From contig JARLJL010000006.1 of assembly GCA_031291235.1 (NCBI GenBank), positions 372,001-436,000 of the forward strand: a stretch of 64,000 bases of DNA, read 5' to 3'. Position 1 is the first letter of the stretch, and each line of letters begins with the position of its first letter. This DNA comes from Sulfuriferula sp. Lineage in GTDB: Bacteria > Pseudomonadota > Gammaproteobacteria > Burkholderiales > Sulfuriferulaceae. Below are positions 28,406 to 36,011 of this stretch, piece after piece. Below the pieces are notes generated by a model. That model searched no databases, was not told the origin of the DNA, and saw only the letters and a list, made by a program, of their open reading frames with translations. Made by a program: the position numbers and the translations under genes.

Positions 28406-28461
28406 AACCCTGCGCTCAAGCAAGACATTAGGCCAACATCCAAACACGCGAGAGGAGAATC

Positions 28462-29091
28462 ATGAGCAAAGTATTCGTCAACATTGGACTTAGCCTTGAC
28501 GGCTACATGGCACCGGAAGGAATGACCATGGACAATCCCGGGTACAAGAACTGGGGCGCCAAGTGGGGTGCGCTGATGGCCTGGCTCCTCAATCAACAGT
28601 ACTTCCGCGAGAAGCTCAACTTCGGCCCCGGAGGCGAGACTGGCCCAGTCAACGACATGGTTCGCCACACCTTCGAGCGCACTGGTGCCCACATCATGGG
28701 TAAGCGTATGTTCGACCAAGGCGAGGTCAGTTGGCCGGAGGAGGCTCCGTTTCACACAGCGGTATACGTGCTTACCCACGAGAAACGTGACCCTTGGGTG
28801 CGTCCTGGCGGAACGACGTTTTACTTCATTAATGAAGGACCTGAGCGTGCGCTGGCACTGGCTCGGGAAGCCGCAGGGAGCCTTGATATTCGCATTTCTG
28901 GAGGTGCAGATGTGATCCAGCAGTATCTGAACCTCGGTGTTGTTGATGAGCTGGAAATAGCCTTGGCACCCGTGCTCTTCGGCGGCGGGCGGCGACTCTT
29001 CGAAAACCTGAGCGAGCCCGGGCCGCAGTTTCGCATTGACAATGTTCTTGATGGTTCTTCGGCCACACACTTGCGTTATGTGCGTCAGTAA
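28462..29091 (+). CDS. RibD C-terminal / dihydrofolate-reductase-fold family protein
   Basis: The 209-residue protein begins VFVNIGLSLDGYMAPEG and has HIMGKRMFDQGE, ISGGADVIQQYL and LAPVLFGGGRRLFE, the usual pattern of single-domain RibD_C-type reductases. These bind NADPH; the physiological substrate is usually unknown and trimethoprim resistance should not be assumed. AGAGGAG precedes the ATG. It stands alone between repeat copy A and a MITE-like element. GGCCTAACCC after its stop resembles the beginning of an attC, so it may once have been a cassette gene. Confidence 0.85.
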   Translation: MSKVFVNIGLSLDGYMAPEGMTMDNPGYKNWGAKWGALMAWLLNQQYFREKLNFGPGGETGPVNDMVRHTFERTGAHIMGKRMFDQGEVSWPEEAPFHTAVYVLTHEKRDPWVRPGGTTFYFINEGPERALALAREAAGSLDIRISGGADVIQQYLNLGVVDELEIALAPVLFGGGRRLFENLSEPGPQFRIDNVLDGSSATHLRYVRQ

Positions 29092-29116
29092 AGGCGGCCT
29101 AACCCTAGAAGGGCTT

Positions 29117-29268
29117 GGGGTCACTCACATTCCAACATTCCCCACAAACCTGCTTCAGGCTTTCGAAATGCACGATTCGTTATCTTGAAATTGCGTCTGA
29201 AAGTTCCAGTTTTAGGGCTAGCCATTATTAAAATGCAGCACCATTTGTTGGAATGTTAGCTGACCCAT
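29117..29268. repeat. MITE-like element with GGGGTCA terminal inverted repeats
   Basis: The left end reads GGGGTCACTCACATTCCAAC (from 29117). The right end, read on the other strand from 29268, is TGGGTCAGCTAACATTCCAA. The ends align with one or two single-base gaps and share ACATTCCAACA. The interior (about 110 bp) has no ORF of note. The right end also matches the first 25 bases of copies B and C, tying it to the same family. Target-site duplications were not identified with confidence. Confidence 0.65.
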
Positions 29269-29303
29269 TTTCCGCTTGTTTGTATTCAATGGGGTGGAGA
29301 GGT

Positions 29304-29699
29304 TTAGCCGGGGAAGCGCTCAATGTGCGTCTCGCCCCGGCGGCCCAGGTAGACCACATGGCGGCCTGCAATCCAGACCGTGTAGGCCACACAACCTGCG
29401 CGCTGAGACAGCTTCTTGAACTCGGGGTACATCACGCGGCCCTGCTGCGCACCCAAAATGGCAGCACGCACGGCGTCGCCGTCAAAGGCATCGGCAATAT
29501 CGTGTTGCGGGCGCTCGAAACTGAAGTCGGCGGTGCTACCGTCGGGCAGATAATAGGTCGTGCGGCCGGAGCGGTAGTCCACGTAGTATGACTCCACCCC
29601 AGCGCCCACCAGTTGGCCAATCACCTGGCCGAAGTGGATGGTACCCTGGTTGGAGGCTTCAAAGGTGGACTGGATGGTAGTGCGCGTGGTGTCGTTCAT
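29304..29699 (-). CDS. DUF1398 family protein
   Basis: The 131-residue protein resembles the DUF1398 family: an N-terminal helix followed by GVESYYVDYRSGRTTYYLPDG and a HDIADAFDGDAVRAAI stretch. The function is unknown; no catalytic residues are established. It lies 33 bp downstream of a MarR-type regulator on the same strand, so the two probably share one self-regulated promoter. The pair sits between two repeats and could be transferred as a unit. Confidence 0.75.
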   Translation of the reverse strand: MNDTTRTTIQSTFEASNQGTIHFGQVIGQLVGAGVESYYVDYRSGRTTYYLPDGSTADFSFERPQHDIADAFDGDAVRAAILGAQQGRVMYPEFKKLSQRAGCVAYTVWIAGRHVVYLGRRGETHIERFPG

Positions 29700-29732
29700 G
29701 GTTTGCTTTCAGGTGAAGTAATGCCTGTTGGA

Positions 29733-30203
29733 TCAGGCGGTGGGGATATCTTTAAACTGGTGGTGTTGCACCAGAGCTTGCATGGTCTGCATCAGCGCTT
29801 GGTATTCTGCGGCGGGCAGGTGGCCAAAGAAGTAGGCATCGTTGGCATCGGCCAGCGCGGCCAGCTGCGGCACCAGCGCTTTGCCAGCGGCTGTAAGGCT
29901 CAGGCTTTGCTCACGGGCGCGGCCATCGGCCAGCTGCCGCCCGGCTAGCCCTTTTTCTTCCAGGCGAGACACAACCTTGGACGCCGCACCCTTGGTCATG
30001 CCCAGAGTTTGGATCAGCTCGGCATGGGTGGTTTCGTCTTGCGACCAGAGCGTGCGCAGCGCCACCCATTCAGTCACGGTGACGTCCTTCTCCTCCAGCA
30101 GTTGCCGAAAACGGATGGAGACGTGATTGGAGACGAAGCGTAGCCAGAAACCCAAGTGGGTTTCCAGCGGCGAAGGTGCGGTTTGTTTCTTGCGGTCGGT
30201 CAT
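29733..30203 (-). CDS. MarR-family transcriptional regulator
   Basis: The 156-residue protein has a winged-helix core: TVTEWVALRTLWSQDETTHAELIQTLGMTKGAASKVVSRLEEKGLAGR followed by a wing with DGRAREQSLSLT. It should bind DNA as a dimer and respond to a small ligand or oxidant. The promoter upstream has a palindrome filling its spacer, so autorepression is likely, with the downstream DUF1398 gene as the co-regulated target. Confidence 0.9.
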   Translation of the reverse strand: MTDRKKQTAPSPLETHLGFWLRFVSNHVSIRFRQLLEEKDVTVTEWVALRTLWSQDETTHAELIQTLGMTKGAASKVVSRLEEKGLAGRQLADGRAREQSLSLTAAGKALVPQLAALADANDAYFFGHLPAAEYQALMQTMQALVQHHQFKDIPTA

Positions 30204-30206
30204 TAG

Positions 30207-30256
30207 GTTTCTCCGGAAACTTTTTGCAGTTTAGTTTCCAAGGAAACCAATGTCAA
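30207..30256 (-). promoter_or_regulatory. MarR-type promoter with palindromic operators
   Basis: On the minus strand, TTGACA (30256-30251) and TAAACT (30233-30228) are spaced by 17 bp. The spacer is almost entirely the palindrome GTTTCCTTGGAAAC (30247-30234). A second, related palindrome with arms GTTTC/GAAAC lies at 30207-30220, between the -10 and the start codon. Two like operators on a near-consensus promoter strongly suggest repression by the adjacent MarR protein. Confidence 0.75.
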
Positions 30257-30295
30257 CACATTGGGGATTTATTTTTTTGAAACATCGAAAACATC

Positions 30296-30448
30296 GGGGT
30301 CAATTCTAACATCTCAACAAAATTTGCCACACTAAATACATGATTTTTCACAACACCGCTCACAGTAGAGTAATGCATTCATAGATATCATAGCCTAGTC
30401 ATGTAGGTAATTTAATGGGAGAAATGTTGCTTTGCAAGACTTTCCCCC
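30296..30448. repeat. GGGGTCA-family repeat, copy B (chimeric MITE-like element)
   Basis: The left part (30296-30335) matches copies A and C. From about 30343 to 30448 it instead matches the element at 36354-36498, sharing TTTTTCACAACAC.GCTCACAGTAG, ATTCATAGATAT and TTTGCAA.ACTT before a terminal CCCC. It looks like a hybrid of two subfamilies. It lies directly downstream of the SLOG/PRTase/XRE operon. Confidence 0.7.
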
Positions 30449-30495
30449 GAGCTTTCTGAGACTTGTCTGAGCAGCATGGGACCCCCTCTTATTGA

Positions 30496-31056
30496 TCAGG
30501 CGAACATCTGAATCTGTTCGTGCTTCATTGCGTCGATCCGGGAAAACAGCCTGATTTTCTCGTCGGCCTTCTGCTTGGCGTGCTCCGACATGAACGAGAG
30601 CAGTTCTTCGAACTGTTCAACGGTGCCGATGTTCTTGAAGACCTTGGCCTTGTTCACGAAGACAACAGATTTCTTCTTGCGCGTCAGAAGTTCAATGACG
30701 TTGCTAAGCGTGCCCGTGCTCTTCGTGTCCCAGATCATCAAACCGATGTCCGCCACCTCGGCCATGCGAATGTCCTTGGCAGTGAAGAATGCACGCGACC
30801 CCTGTGAATGGTTTGTTTCGACGCATTGAACAGGCCAATGCCCTACGTTATTCCTAGGCCGCTCACCACTACAAAAGACGATTGCCCTCGTCGCACTGTG
30901 GTCGACCAGGTACTGCTGGATGGACGTATCAACCCCGTCGGCATCGCCCACCACGACCTCAAAGTCTTGGGCGACGATGTTGTCAATTCGCTCCTTAACC
31001 TTCGGGTCAAGGTGCTTGATGTTCATCGAACCAGCAATGAAAACTCGTGTAGTCAT
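30496..31056 (-). CDS. SLOG-superfamily (YspA/DUF2493-like) nucleotide-binding protein
   Basis: I chose ATG 31056 (MTTRVFIAGS), since GGAG lies six bases upstream and the upstream gene stops two bases before (TGATTATG). The 186-residue protein has a Rossmann-like start VFIAGS, then VVVGDADGVDTSIQQYL, matching the GGA(R)GAD turn of SLOG proteins, and GLMIWDTKSTGTLSNVIELL, the second ligand-binding segment. The last 50 residues are charged helix. SLOG proteins bind or process nucleotides and NAD-like ligands and occur in conflict systems. The tight coupling to a phosphoribosyltransferase suggests a shared nucleotide substrate. The reaction is unknown. Confidence 0.75.
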   Translation of the reverse strand: MTTRVFIAGSMNIKHLDPKVKERIDNIVAQDFEVVVGDADGVDTSIQQYLVDHSATRAIVFCSGERPRNNVGHWPVQCVETNHSQGSRAFFTAKDIRMAEVADIGLMIWDTKSTGTLSNVIELLTRKKKSVVFVNKAKVFKNIGTVEQFEELLSFMSEHAKQKADEKIRLFSRIDAMKHEQIQMFA

Positions 31057-31058
31057 AA

Positions 31059-31649
31059 TCATCTCCAAGTCAGTGCAGCTACGTAGATCTTCCGTACCTT
31101 CGGGTACGCACGCAGCACTTTGCAGGCGGCCTCCATTGAGGCCCCTGTATGGAACAAGTCATCGACGACTAGCACGTTCCAGGGGCCACCACCTTGGATA
31201 CTATCGTTTACGCTAAAACTGTCGCCGATAGCTTCAATTTTATCGTCCTTGGTGTTCAGGTCCTTGAGAGACTTCCCATTCGCCGCTTTCATCAACAGGT
31301 TGTCGAAAACGGAGACCTTCACCAGTACGCCCAGCTCATTGGCCACTTCGGTGACCGGCTGCCGATGGCGTGGATTCGATGCCGGCATCGGGACGATGAA
31401 CCCTATATTGGGTAGCTTCGGGCAGATGTGATCTGCAATGGCCTGCGCGAGAGGCTTTACTTGTGCCCAATCGCTTCGGTACTTGAGCTGATACGTGGCC
31501 TCGCCTACCTCGGTACGGATCGTGTCAAAACGTGGATGGCCGTATTCGTCATCCCCAAGATAAACGCTTTGCAGGGTGTGCTTGTCCAGCACCCATCCGC
31601 CATCCCATGGCCCGAGAATTTGCCTAAGCGAAGCATTCAAAGCAGTCAT
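31059..31649 (-). CDS. Phosphoribosyltransferase-fold protein (ComF/PRTase type)
   Basis: The 196-residue protein has the PRPP-binding motif VLVVDDLFHTGAS (about residues 160-172) and a VPMPASNPRHRQPVTEVANEL segment, as in ComF-like and orotate-type PRTases. The N-terminal 60 residues (GGWVLDKHTLQ and later YQLKYRSDW) recall ComF proteins but without a zinc ribbon. It begins 14 bp after the XRE stop and ends two bases before the SLOG-like start, so the three genes form one operon. It would use PRPP with a base or nucleoside-like partner; the substrate is not predictable. Confidence 0.8.
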   Translation of the reverse strand: MTALNASLRQILGPWDGGWVLDKHTLQSVYLGDDEYGHPRFDTIRTEVGEATYQLKYRSDWAQVKPLAQAIADHICPKLPNIGFIVPMPASNPRHRQPVTEVANELGVLVKVSVFDNLLMKAANGKSLKDLNTKDDKIEAIGDSFSVNDSIQGGGPWNVLVVDDLFHTGASMEAACKVLRAYPKVRKIYVAALTWR

Positions 31650-31663
31650 CCTTTCGCACCAGA

Positions 31664-31999
31664 TTAGGCGATTGCTAGCGTCAGCTGTCCAGTCGGGTCG
31701 GCGGCCGGTTGTACTTTGATCTCAATGTCGTACCCGAGACGATTCAGGCACTCCATCAATTTGCGCTCAGAGAGGTTGGCAAAGTCGCCACGCATCATCC
31801 CCGACACCTTCGGTTGTGGAATGCCCATGCGCCGACCGGCCTCTTCTTGGGTCAGGCCGAGACGACGCACGGCGCGGGTGATCTCTATCGCCAGCCCGGA
31901 TTTGATCTTGAGCTTCTCGGCATTGGGCAGTCCGAGGTCGGCGAACACATTGCCCAAACTGGTTTCGATCTCGACGCCTTCAATCATGCGCTTTGTCAT
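31664..31999 (-). CDS. XRE/HigA-type helix-turn-helix regulator
   Basis: The 111-residue protein has a Cro/C1 helix-turn-helix: LGLTQEEAGRRMGIPQPKVSGMMRGDFANLS, and a C-terminal KVQPAA...LTLAIA tail like HigA-2-type antitoxins. AAAGGAG lies seven bases before the ATG. HigA relatives normally sit beside a RelE/HigB toxin; none is found on either side. Here it heads an operon with a PRTase and a SLOG-like protein, so it most likely controls that operon. Confidence 0.85.
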   Translation of the reverse strand: MTKRMIEGVEIETSLGNVFADLGLPNAEKLKIKSGLAIEITRAVRRLGLTQEEAGRRMGIPQPKVSGMMRGDFANLSERKLMECLNRLGYDIEIKVQPAADPTGQLTLAIA

Positions 32000-32085
32000 G
32001 TCGTAGCTCCTTTGCCCACACTTGCCCCATCCAACAAGTAGTCAGCCTATACCACTTCGGGTATGAAATCAAGCAATCACAAATC

Positions 32086-32135
32086 GGGGTCAATTCTAAC
32101 ATTCCAACAAAATTTGCCACACTAAACACCCAGCT
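32086..32135 (+). repeat. GGGGTCA-family repeat, copy C
   Basis: Starting GGGGTCAATTCTAACATTCC and continuing AACAAAATTTGCCACACTAAACACCCAGCTTCC, it is the closest match to copy A (28352) and shares the left 40 bases with copy B (30296). B and C lie in the same orientation on either side of the XRE-PRTase-SLOG operon. No inverted partner end is seen nearby. Confidence 0.75.
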
Positions 32136-32174
32136 TCCACGCGCGAGCTTTGCGCCGGCGTGATTGAAGTCAGT

Positions 32175-34028
32175 TTATGCTTCTTGCATGTTTTTGCGTG
32201 CTTGCGTGCGCCACAGTACCGCCACCCCGACTACAGACGACAGGACCGATGCAGCGAACACTGCGATCTTGGCGACGGCAAAATCGCCTACGTGCGGGAA
32301 CGCCTGACCAGCGATGAAAAGTGACATGGTGAAGCCGATGCCGGCCAGCGCACCGGCGCCCGCGAGTTGTCCCCAGGAATACGTGTCGGGTTTGTGTGCG
32401 ATGCCGAAACGAACAGCCAGGGCGGAGGCCAGAACAAACCCCAGCGGCTTGCCGATGGCCAGACCGGCCACGATTGCCAGTACCAGCATGCCGTGCTGGC
32501 TGAACACATCCGTGCTGATGGCAACCCCGGCATTGGCCAAGGCAAATAACGGCAGCACCAGATAGCTGGATCGCGGCGCAGCATTTCGCAGCAGGCGGTC
32601 CGCCGGGGATTCCAGGCGATCGTGGATCGTATCGAGCGCCTCCAGCGCGGGTGCGGAGGGTCCACGGCGGTATTGCTCGCTACTGTGCTGAGCCTCGGTC
32701 GTCAGTATGGCTTCGGCCTGCAGTGCGAGCGTTGTGTAGTCGGGCGGCGGGCGCGTGGGGATGAAGGTGGCCAGAATGACGCCGGCCAGGGTGGCGTGGA
32801 GGCCGCTGGCATGAACGCAGGCCCATAGTGCAACGCCGATCAATATGTAGGGCAATACACGGTAAATTCCGAATCGGTTCAGCAGCACCAGCACGCCGAT
32901 GAGTGCGATTGCCGCAACGAGATAGCCGGCATGCAAATCGCCGGAATAAAAAATAGCCACAACGATGATGGCGCCGATGTCGTCGACGATGGCCGCCGCA
33001 GTCAAAAAGATGCGCAGCTCCACTGGCACCCGAGCGCCCATCATCGCGACCAGCGCCACTGCGAAGGCGGTATCGGTCGCCATCGGCACGCCCCAACCGA
33101 TCGACCACGGTCCTGCCGGGATGAGGAACAGATAAATGAGTGTCGGCACCGTCATGCCGCCGATTGCGGCCGCGATGGGCAAGGCAGCGGCGCGGCGGCT
33201 GGCTAGATGACCGACCGTAAATTCGCGCTTGATTTCGAGTCCCACGACGAGAAAGAAAACCGTCAGCAGCGCATCGTTGACCCAATGCAGCAAGGACATC
33301 CGGAAGCCGGTCTGACCAAATGCGAAACCGAATTCAGTGTGCCAGAAAGCCTCGAAACCGGCGCCCAGCGAGGAATTGGTGAGTACCATCGCCAGGATGG
33401 AGGCCAGCAACAGCAAGATGCCGGCCGATGGCGCCCAGCTCGCGAAGCTCAGCGCGGCCGTGCGAACGCGATGCCCAAGCGAACCCAGCATCGCATCGAT
33501 AAAGGAGCTTTCGTCCCAGGGGCCATCGTAACGGCGTCCATTGATGAAAAATGTCGGTGTGAAGTAGACGCCGCTGGCCTGTGAGCTGTCGATGTCGAAT
33601 TCCACGCGCTGCCTGGCCCGCTCGGCGACCCTCTGCGCCATTTCGGCATCCATCCGCGTCAGGCCGAGGTCATCCGCAACGGCTCGCAGATCCTCTTCGG
33701 TCAGCGTGTTCGAGCGCGTCATCAAGGTCACGTGCGCATCCCAGAATTGCGTGTGGTTGGCGGCAGACTCTGCCAGTTCCGCCGCCGGCCGGGCAAGGTC
33801 GCTGCCAATCAGGGGACGATGACGGAACACATAGCGCAGCCGCTCGCCCAGCTGGTTGCGGACTTCGGTAATGCGCTCATTGGCCGCACGGCAGTGAGGG
33901 CACGCGTAACTACCGTATTCAACCAGCGTGATCGGCGCATGCACCGGGCCGAGAATGTGATCCAGGACGTCGTCAACCGGGCGGTCCAGACGTTTGCTCG
34001 CCGCCACGGTATCCTGGGTTTCAGTCAT
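32175..34028 (-). CDS. DsbA-like domain fused to NhaA-type Na+/H+ antiporter
   Basis: The 617-residue protein has an N-terminal thioredoxin/DsbA-like domain (about 15-190) with CPHC at 43-46 and a cis-Pro region GVYFTPTFFING. An NhaA antiporter with about 12 membrane helices follows (about 195-610). NhaA key acids are present in ATDTAFA and in IVDDIGAII (the Asp-Asp pair). No signal peptide precedes the Dsb-like domain, so it is probably cytosolic. It would exchange Na+ for H+ with a redox-sensing or redox-driven regulator attached. It is the last gene of an operon with a zinc-finger protein and a TrxR-like protein. Confidence 0.9.
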   Translation of the reverse strand: MTETQDTVAASKRLDRPVDDVLDHILGPVHAPITLVEYGSYACPHCRAANERITEVRNQLGERLRYVFRHRPLIGSDLARPAAELAESAANHTQFWDAHVTLMTRSNTLTEEDLRAVADDLGLTRMDAEMAQRVAERARQRVEFDIDSSQASGVYFTPTFFINGRRYDGPWDESSFIDAMLGSLGHRVRTAALSFASWAPSAGILLLLASILAMVLTNSSLGAGFEAFWHTEFGFAFGQTGFRMSLLHWVNDALLTVFFLVVGLEIKREFTVGHLASRRAAALPIAAAIGGMTVPTLIYLFLIPAGPWSIGWGVPMATDTAFAVALVAMMGARVPVELRIFLTAAAIVDDIGAIIVVAIFYSGDLHAGYLVAAIALIGVLVLLNRFGIYRVLPYILIGVALWACVHASGLHATLAGVILATFIPTRPPPDYTTLALQAEAILTTEAQHSSEQYRRGPSAPALEALDTIHDRLESPADRLLRNAAPRSSYLVLPLFALANAGVAISTDVFSQHGMLVLAIVAGLAIGKPLGFVLASALAVRFGIAHKPDTYSWGQLAGAGALAGIGFTMSLFIAGQAFPHVGDFAVAKIAVFAASVLSSVVGVAVLWRTQARKNMQEA

Positions 34029-34043
34029 CGGCCTGCACGCGTA

Positions 34044-34316
34044 TCAGTAATTCATGAAGGCGTCGTCCGGATAGCAGTACAGCCAGCGCTCCCCGGGCTC
34101 GGCCGAAGCAATCACCGGATGACCGCTGATCTGTGCATGCCGGGTGGCGTGGCGGTTTGGGGAGCTATCGCAGCACAAGGTCGCACCGCATGTCTGACAG
34201 GTCCGCAGATGTACCCAGCTGTCGCCGGTCTTGATGCATTCCTCGCATACCTGGTTTTTCGCCTGCTTGACGGTCGTGATCGCGCTCAAATGGTCGCAGC
34301 GTTGTTTGGCTGTCAT
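34044..34316 (-). CDS. UBP-type zinc-finger protein
   Basis: This 90-residue protein is essentially one UBP zinc finger: CDH near residue 7, CEEC (25-28), CQTCGATLCCDSS, then H-ATRHAQISGHPV. Paired Cys and His residues would bind zinc. Eukaryotic members recognise ubiquitin C-termini; bacterial ones have no known partner. It lies 10 bp after the TrxR-like stop and 15 bp before the DsbA-NhaA start, so it is co-transcribed. A link between redox sensing and the antiporter is inferred from this context. Confidence 0.88.
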   Translation of the reverse strand: MTAKQRCDHLSAITTVKQAKNQVCEECIKTGDSWVHLRTCQTCGATLCCDSSPNRHATRHAQISGHPVIASAEPGERWLYCYPDDAFMNY

Positions 34317-34325
34317 GACGCCTCC

Positions 34326-36011
34326 TTAATATTCGTGAAGTACCTGGTGTACGAATGAAACCGAAATCGATCCCTCACCCACAGCGGATGCTACCCGCTT
34401 GACGTTGCCCGCCCGGATATCGCCGACCGCAAACACGCCGGGCACGCTGGTTTCGAGCAGGTGAGGCGCGCGACCGAGCGGCCAATGAGCTGCAGCCAGT
34501 TCGTCCGGGGACAGGTCGGCGCCGGTCTTGATGAATCCCTTGTCGTCGCGCACGACGCAGCCGCCGAGCCACTGCGAGTTGGGTGCGGCACCCGTCATCA
34601 GGAAAACATGGCGGATTGCCTGTGTTTCGATGTCTTCGGAACCGCGCGCCTGCCAGCTCACGCGTTCCAGATGCTGGCTGCCTTCGAGGGCCACGATCGT
34701 CGTCTGCGTGTGCAGAATAATCGCAGGATTGTCTTCGATGCGACGGATCAGATAGCGCGACATGCTTTCAGACAGGCCATCCGCGCGTATCAGCACATGA
34801 ACCCGTTTGGCTGTCTGGGCGAGGAAGACGGCAGCCTGCCCGGCTGAATTGCCGCCGCCCACCACGACGACCTCTTCGCCTGCGCACAACTGGGCTTCCA
34901 TGAACGTTGCGCCGTAATACACGCCTACCCCTTCAAAGCGGGTCAGATTGTCGAGAGCGGGTTTCCGGTACTCGGCGCCGGTTGCGATGATGATGGTCCG
35001 TGTAGGCACGCATGCACCGGTGCTCACCTCAACGGTGTAGGGTTTGCGATCGCAGCCAAGCCGGATAGCATGTTGCGCAATGATGACCTGCGCCCCGAAT
35101 TTTTGCGCCTGAGTGTATGCACGGGCAGCGAGCGCCTGCCCCGAGATGCCCGTGGGGAAACCCAGGTAATTTTCTATTCTCGAACTCGAACCGGCTTGAC
35201 CACCCGGTGCGTTGGCTTCGATCACCAGCACATCCAGCCCTTCAGACGCGGCATAGACAGCCGCCGCAAGCCCAGACGGACCTGCACCGACGATAACGAG
35301 ATCGCGTATCTGCGTCTGGTCGATTGCATTATTGAAACCGAGGCAGTCGGCAATCTGCTGGTTGGTCGGATTACGCAGTACAATGTCGCCGCCGCAGATG
35401 AGCACGGGGATGTCGCCAGCAAAGACCTTAAAATGATCCAGCAGCGTCTGAACGTCGGCATCGTGATCAAGATCGACGTACGCATAGGGATGATTATTGC
35501 GCGTCAGAAATTCCTTGACCCGCAACGTCCCCGAACAATTGTTGGACCCAATCAGCACCACATCGCCGAACCCGTGCGCAATTAACTCGACCCGGCGCAG
35601 GATGAATGCACGCATGATGATTTCGCTTAATTCGCTATCGGTCTGCACCAACGCAAGCAGATGTTCCCGATCGAGCTCGATCACCTCGCCTGCCTGACTG
35701 GCGCGCGCTGCAACGAGCGCACGACGGCCCGAGATGAGCTGAACTTCGCCCGTGAACTGGCCGGGATTGTGGACAGCAACGAGATTTTCGCCTGATCCTG
35801 AAGGCTGGACGATTTCGACCTGTCCGGCGGTGACCACAAAAAACGGTGTGACTTGAGCGCCTGCATGGATCAGCACGTCGCCGGGCTGAATGTTGCGCGT
35901 ACGCCCATGCACGGCTATCCGTGCGATTTGTGCCGGGGTCAATACCGGAAACAACTGGCTGATGCGCGCAGTCAAGGTGAGCGGTTCGGGCGTCGGGCTG
36001 GAGTTGGGCAT
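34326..36011 (-). CDS. cNMP-binding / Grx-like / thioredoxin-reductase-like flavoprotein lacking CxxC
   Basis: The 561-residue protein has a cyclic-nucleotide-binding fold (about 15-135), a glutaredoxin-like domain with a lone Cys in SNNCSGT (about 150-220), and a TrxR-type flavoprotein (about 235-555). The flavoprotein has GAGPSGLAAA (FAD), GGGNSAGQAA (NADPH) and GVFAVGDIRAGN. The CxxC expected before GGGNS is replaced by GVYYGATFMEA, so it cannot be a classical thioredoxin reductase. It may pass electrons elsewhere or act as a redox/ligand sensor for the antiporter. It is the first gene of the three-gene operon. Confidence 0.88.
   Translation of the reverse strand: MPNSSPTPEPLTLTARISQLFPVLTPAQIARIAVHGRTRNIQPGDVLIHAGAQVTPFFVVTAGQVEIVQPSGSGENLVAVHNPGQFTGEVQLISGRRALVAARASQAGEVIELDREHLLALVQTDSELSEIIMRAFILRRVELIAHGFGDVVLIGSNNCSGTLRVKEFLTRNNHPYAYVDLDHDADVQTLLDHFKVFAGDIPVLICGGDIVLRNPTNQQIADCLGFNNAIDQTQIRDLVIVGAGPSGLAAAVYAASEGLDVLVIEANAPGGQAGSSSRIENYLGFPTGISGQALAARAYTQAQKFGAQVIIAQHAIRLGCDRKPYTVEVSTGACVPTRTIIIATGAEYRKPALDNLTRFEGVGVYYGATFMEAQLCAGEEVVVVGGGNSAGQAAVFLAQTAKRVHVLIRADGLSESMSRYLIRRIEDNPAIILHTQTTIVALEGSQHLERVSWQARGSEDIETQAIRHVFLMTGAAPNSQWLGGCVVRDDKGFIKTGADLSPDELAAAHWPLGRAPHLLETSVPGVFAVGDIRAGNVKRVASAVGEGSISVSFVHQVLHEY

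Noticed and set aside
28462-29091. Trimethoprim-resistance dihydrofolate reductase cassette
   Set aside because: The protein has the RibD_C reductase pattern, not that of DfrA or DfrB enzymes; resistance cannot be claimed.
31664-32160. HigBA toxin-antitoxin pair
   Set aside because: The HigA-like XRE gene is real, but no RelE/HigB-type reading frame is present upstream or downstream.
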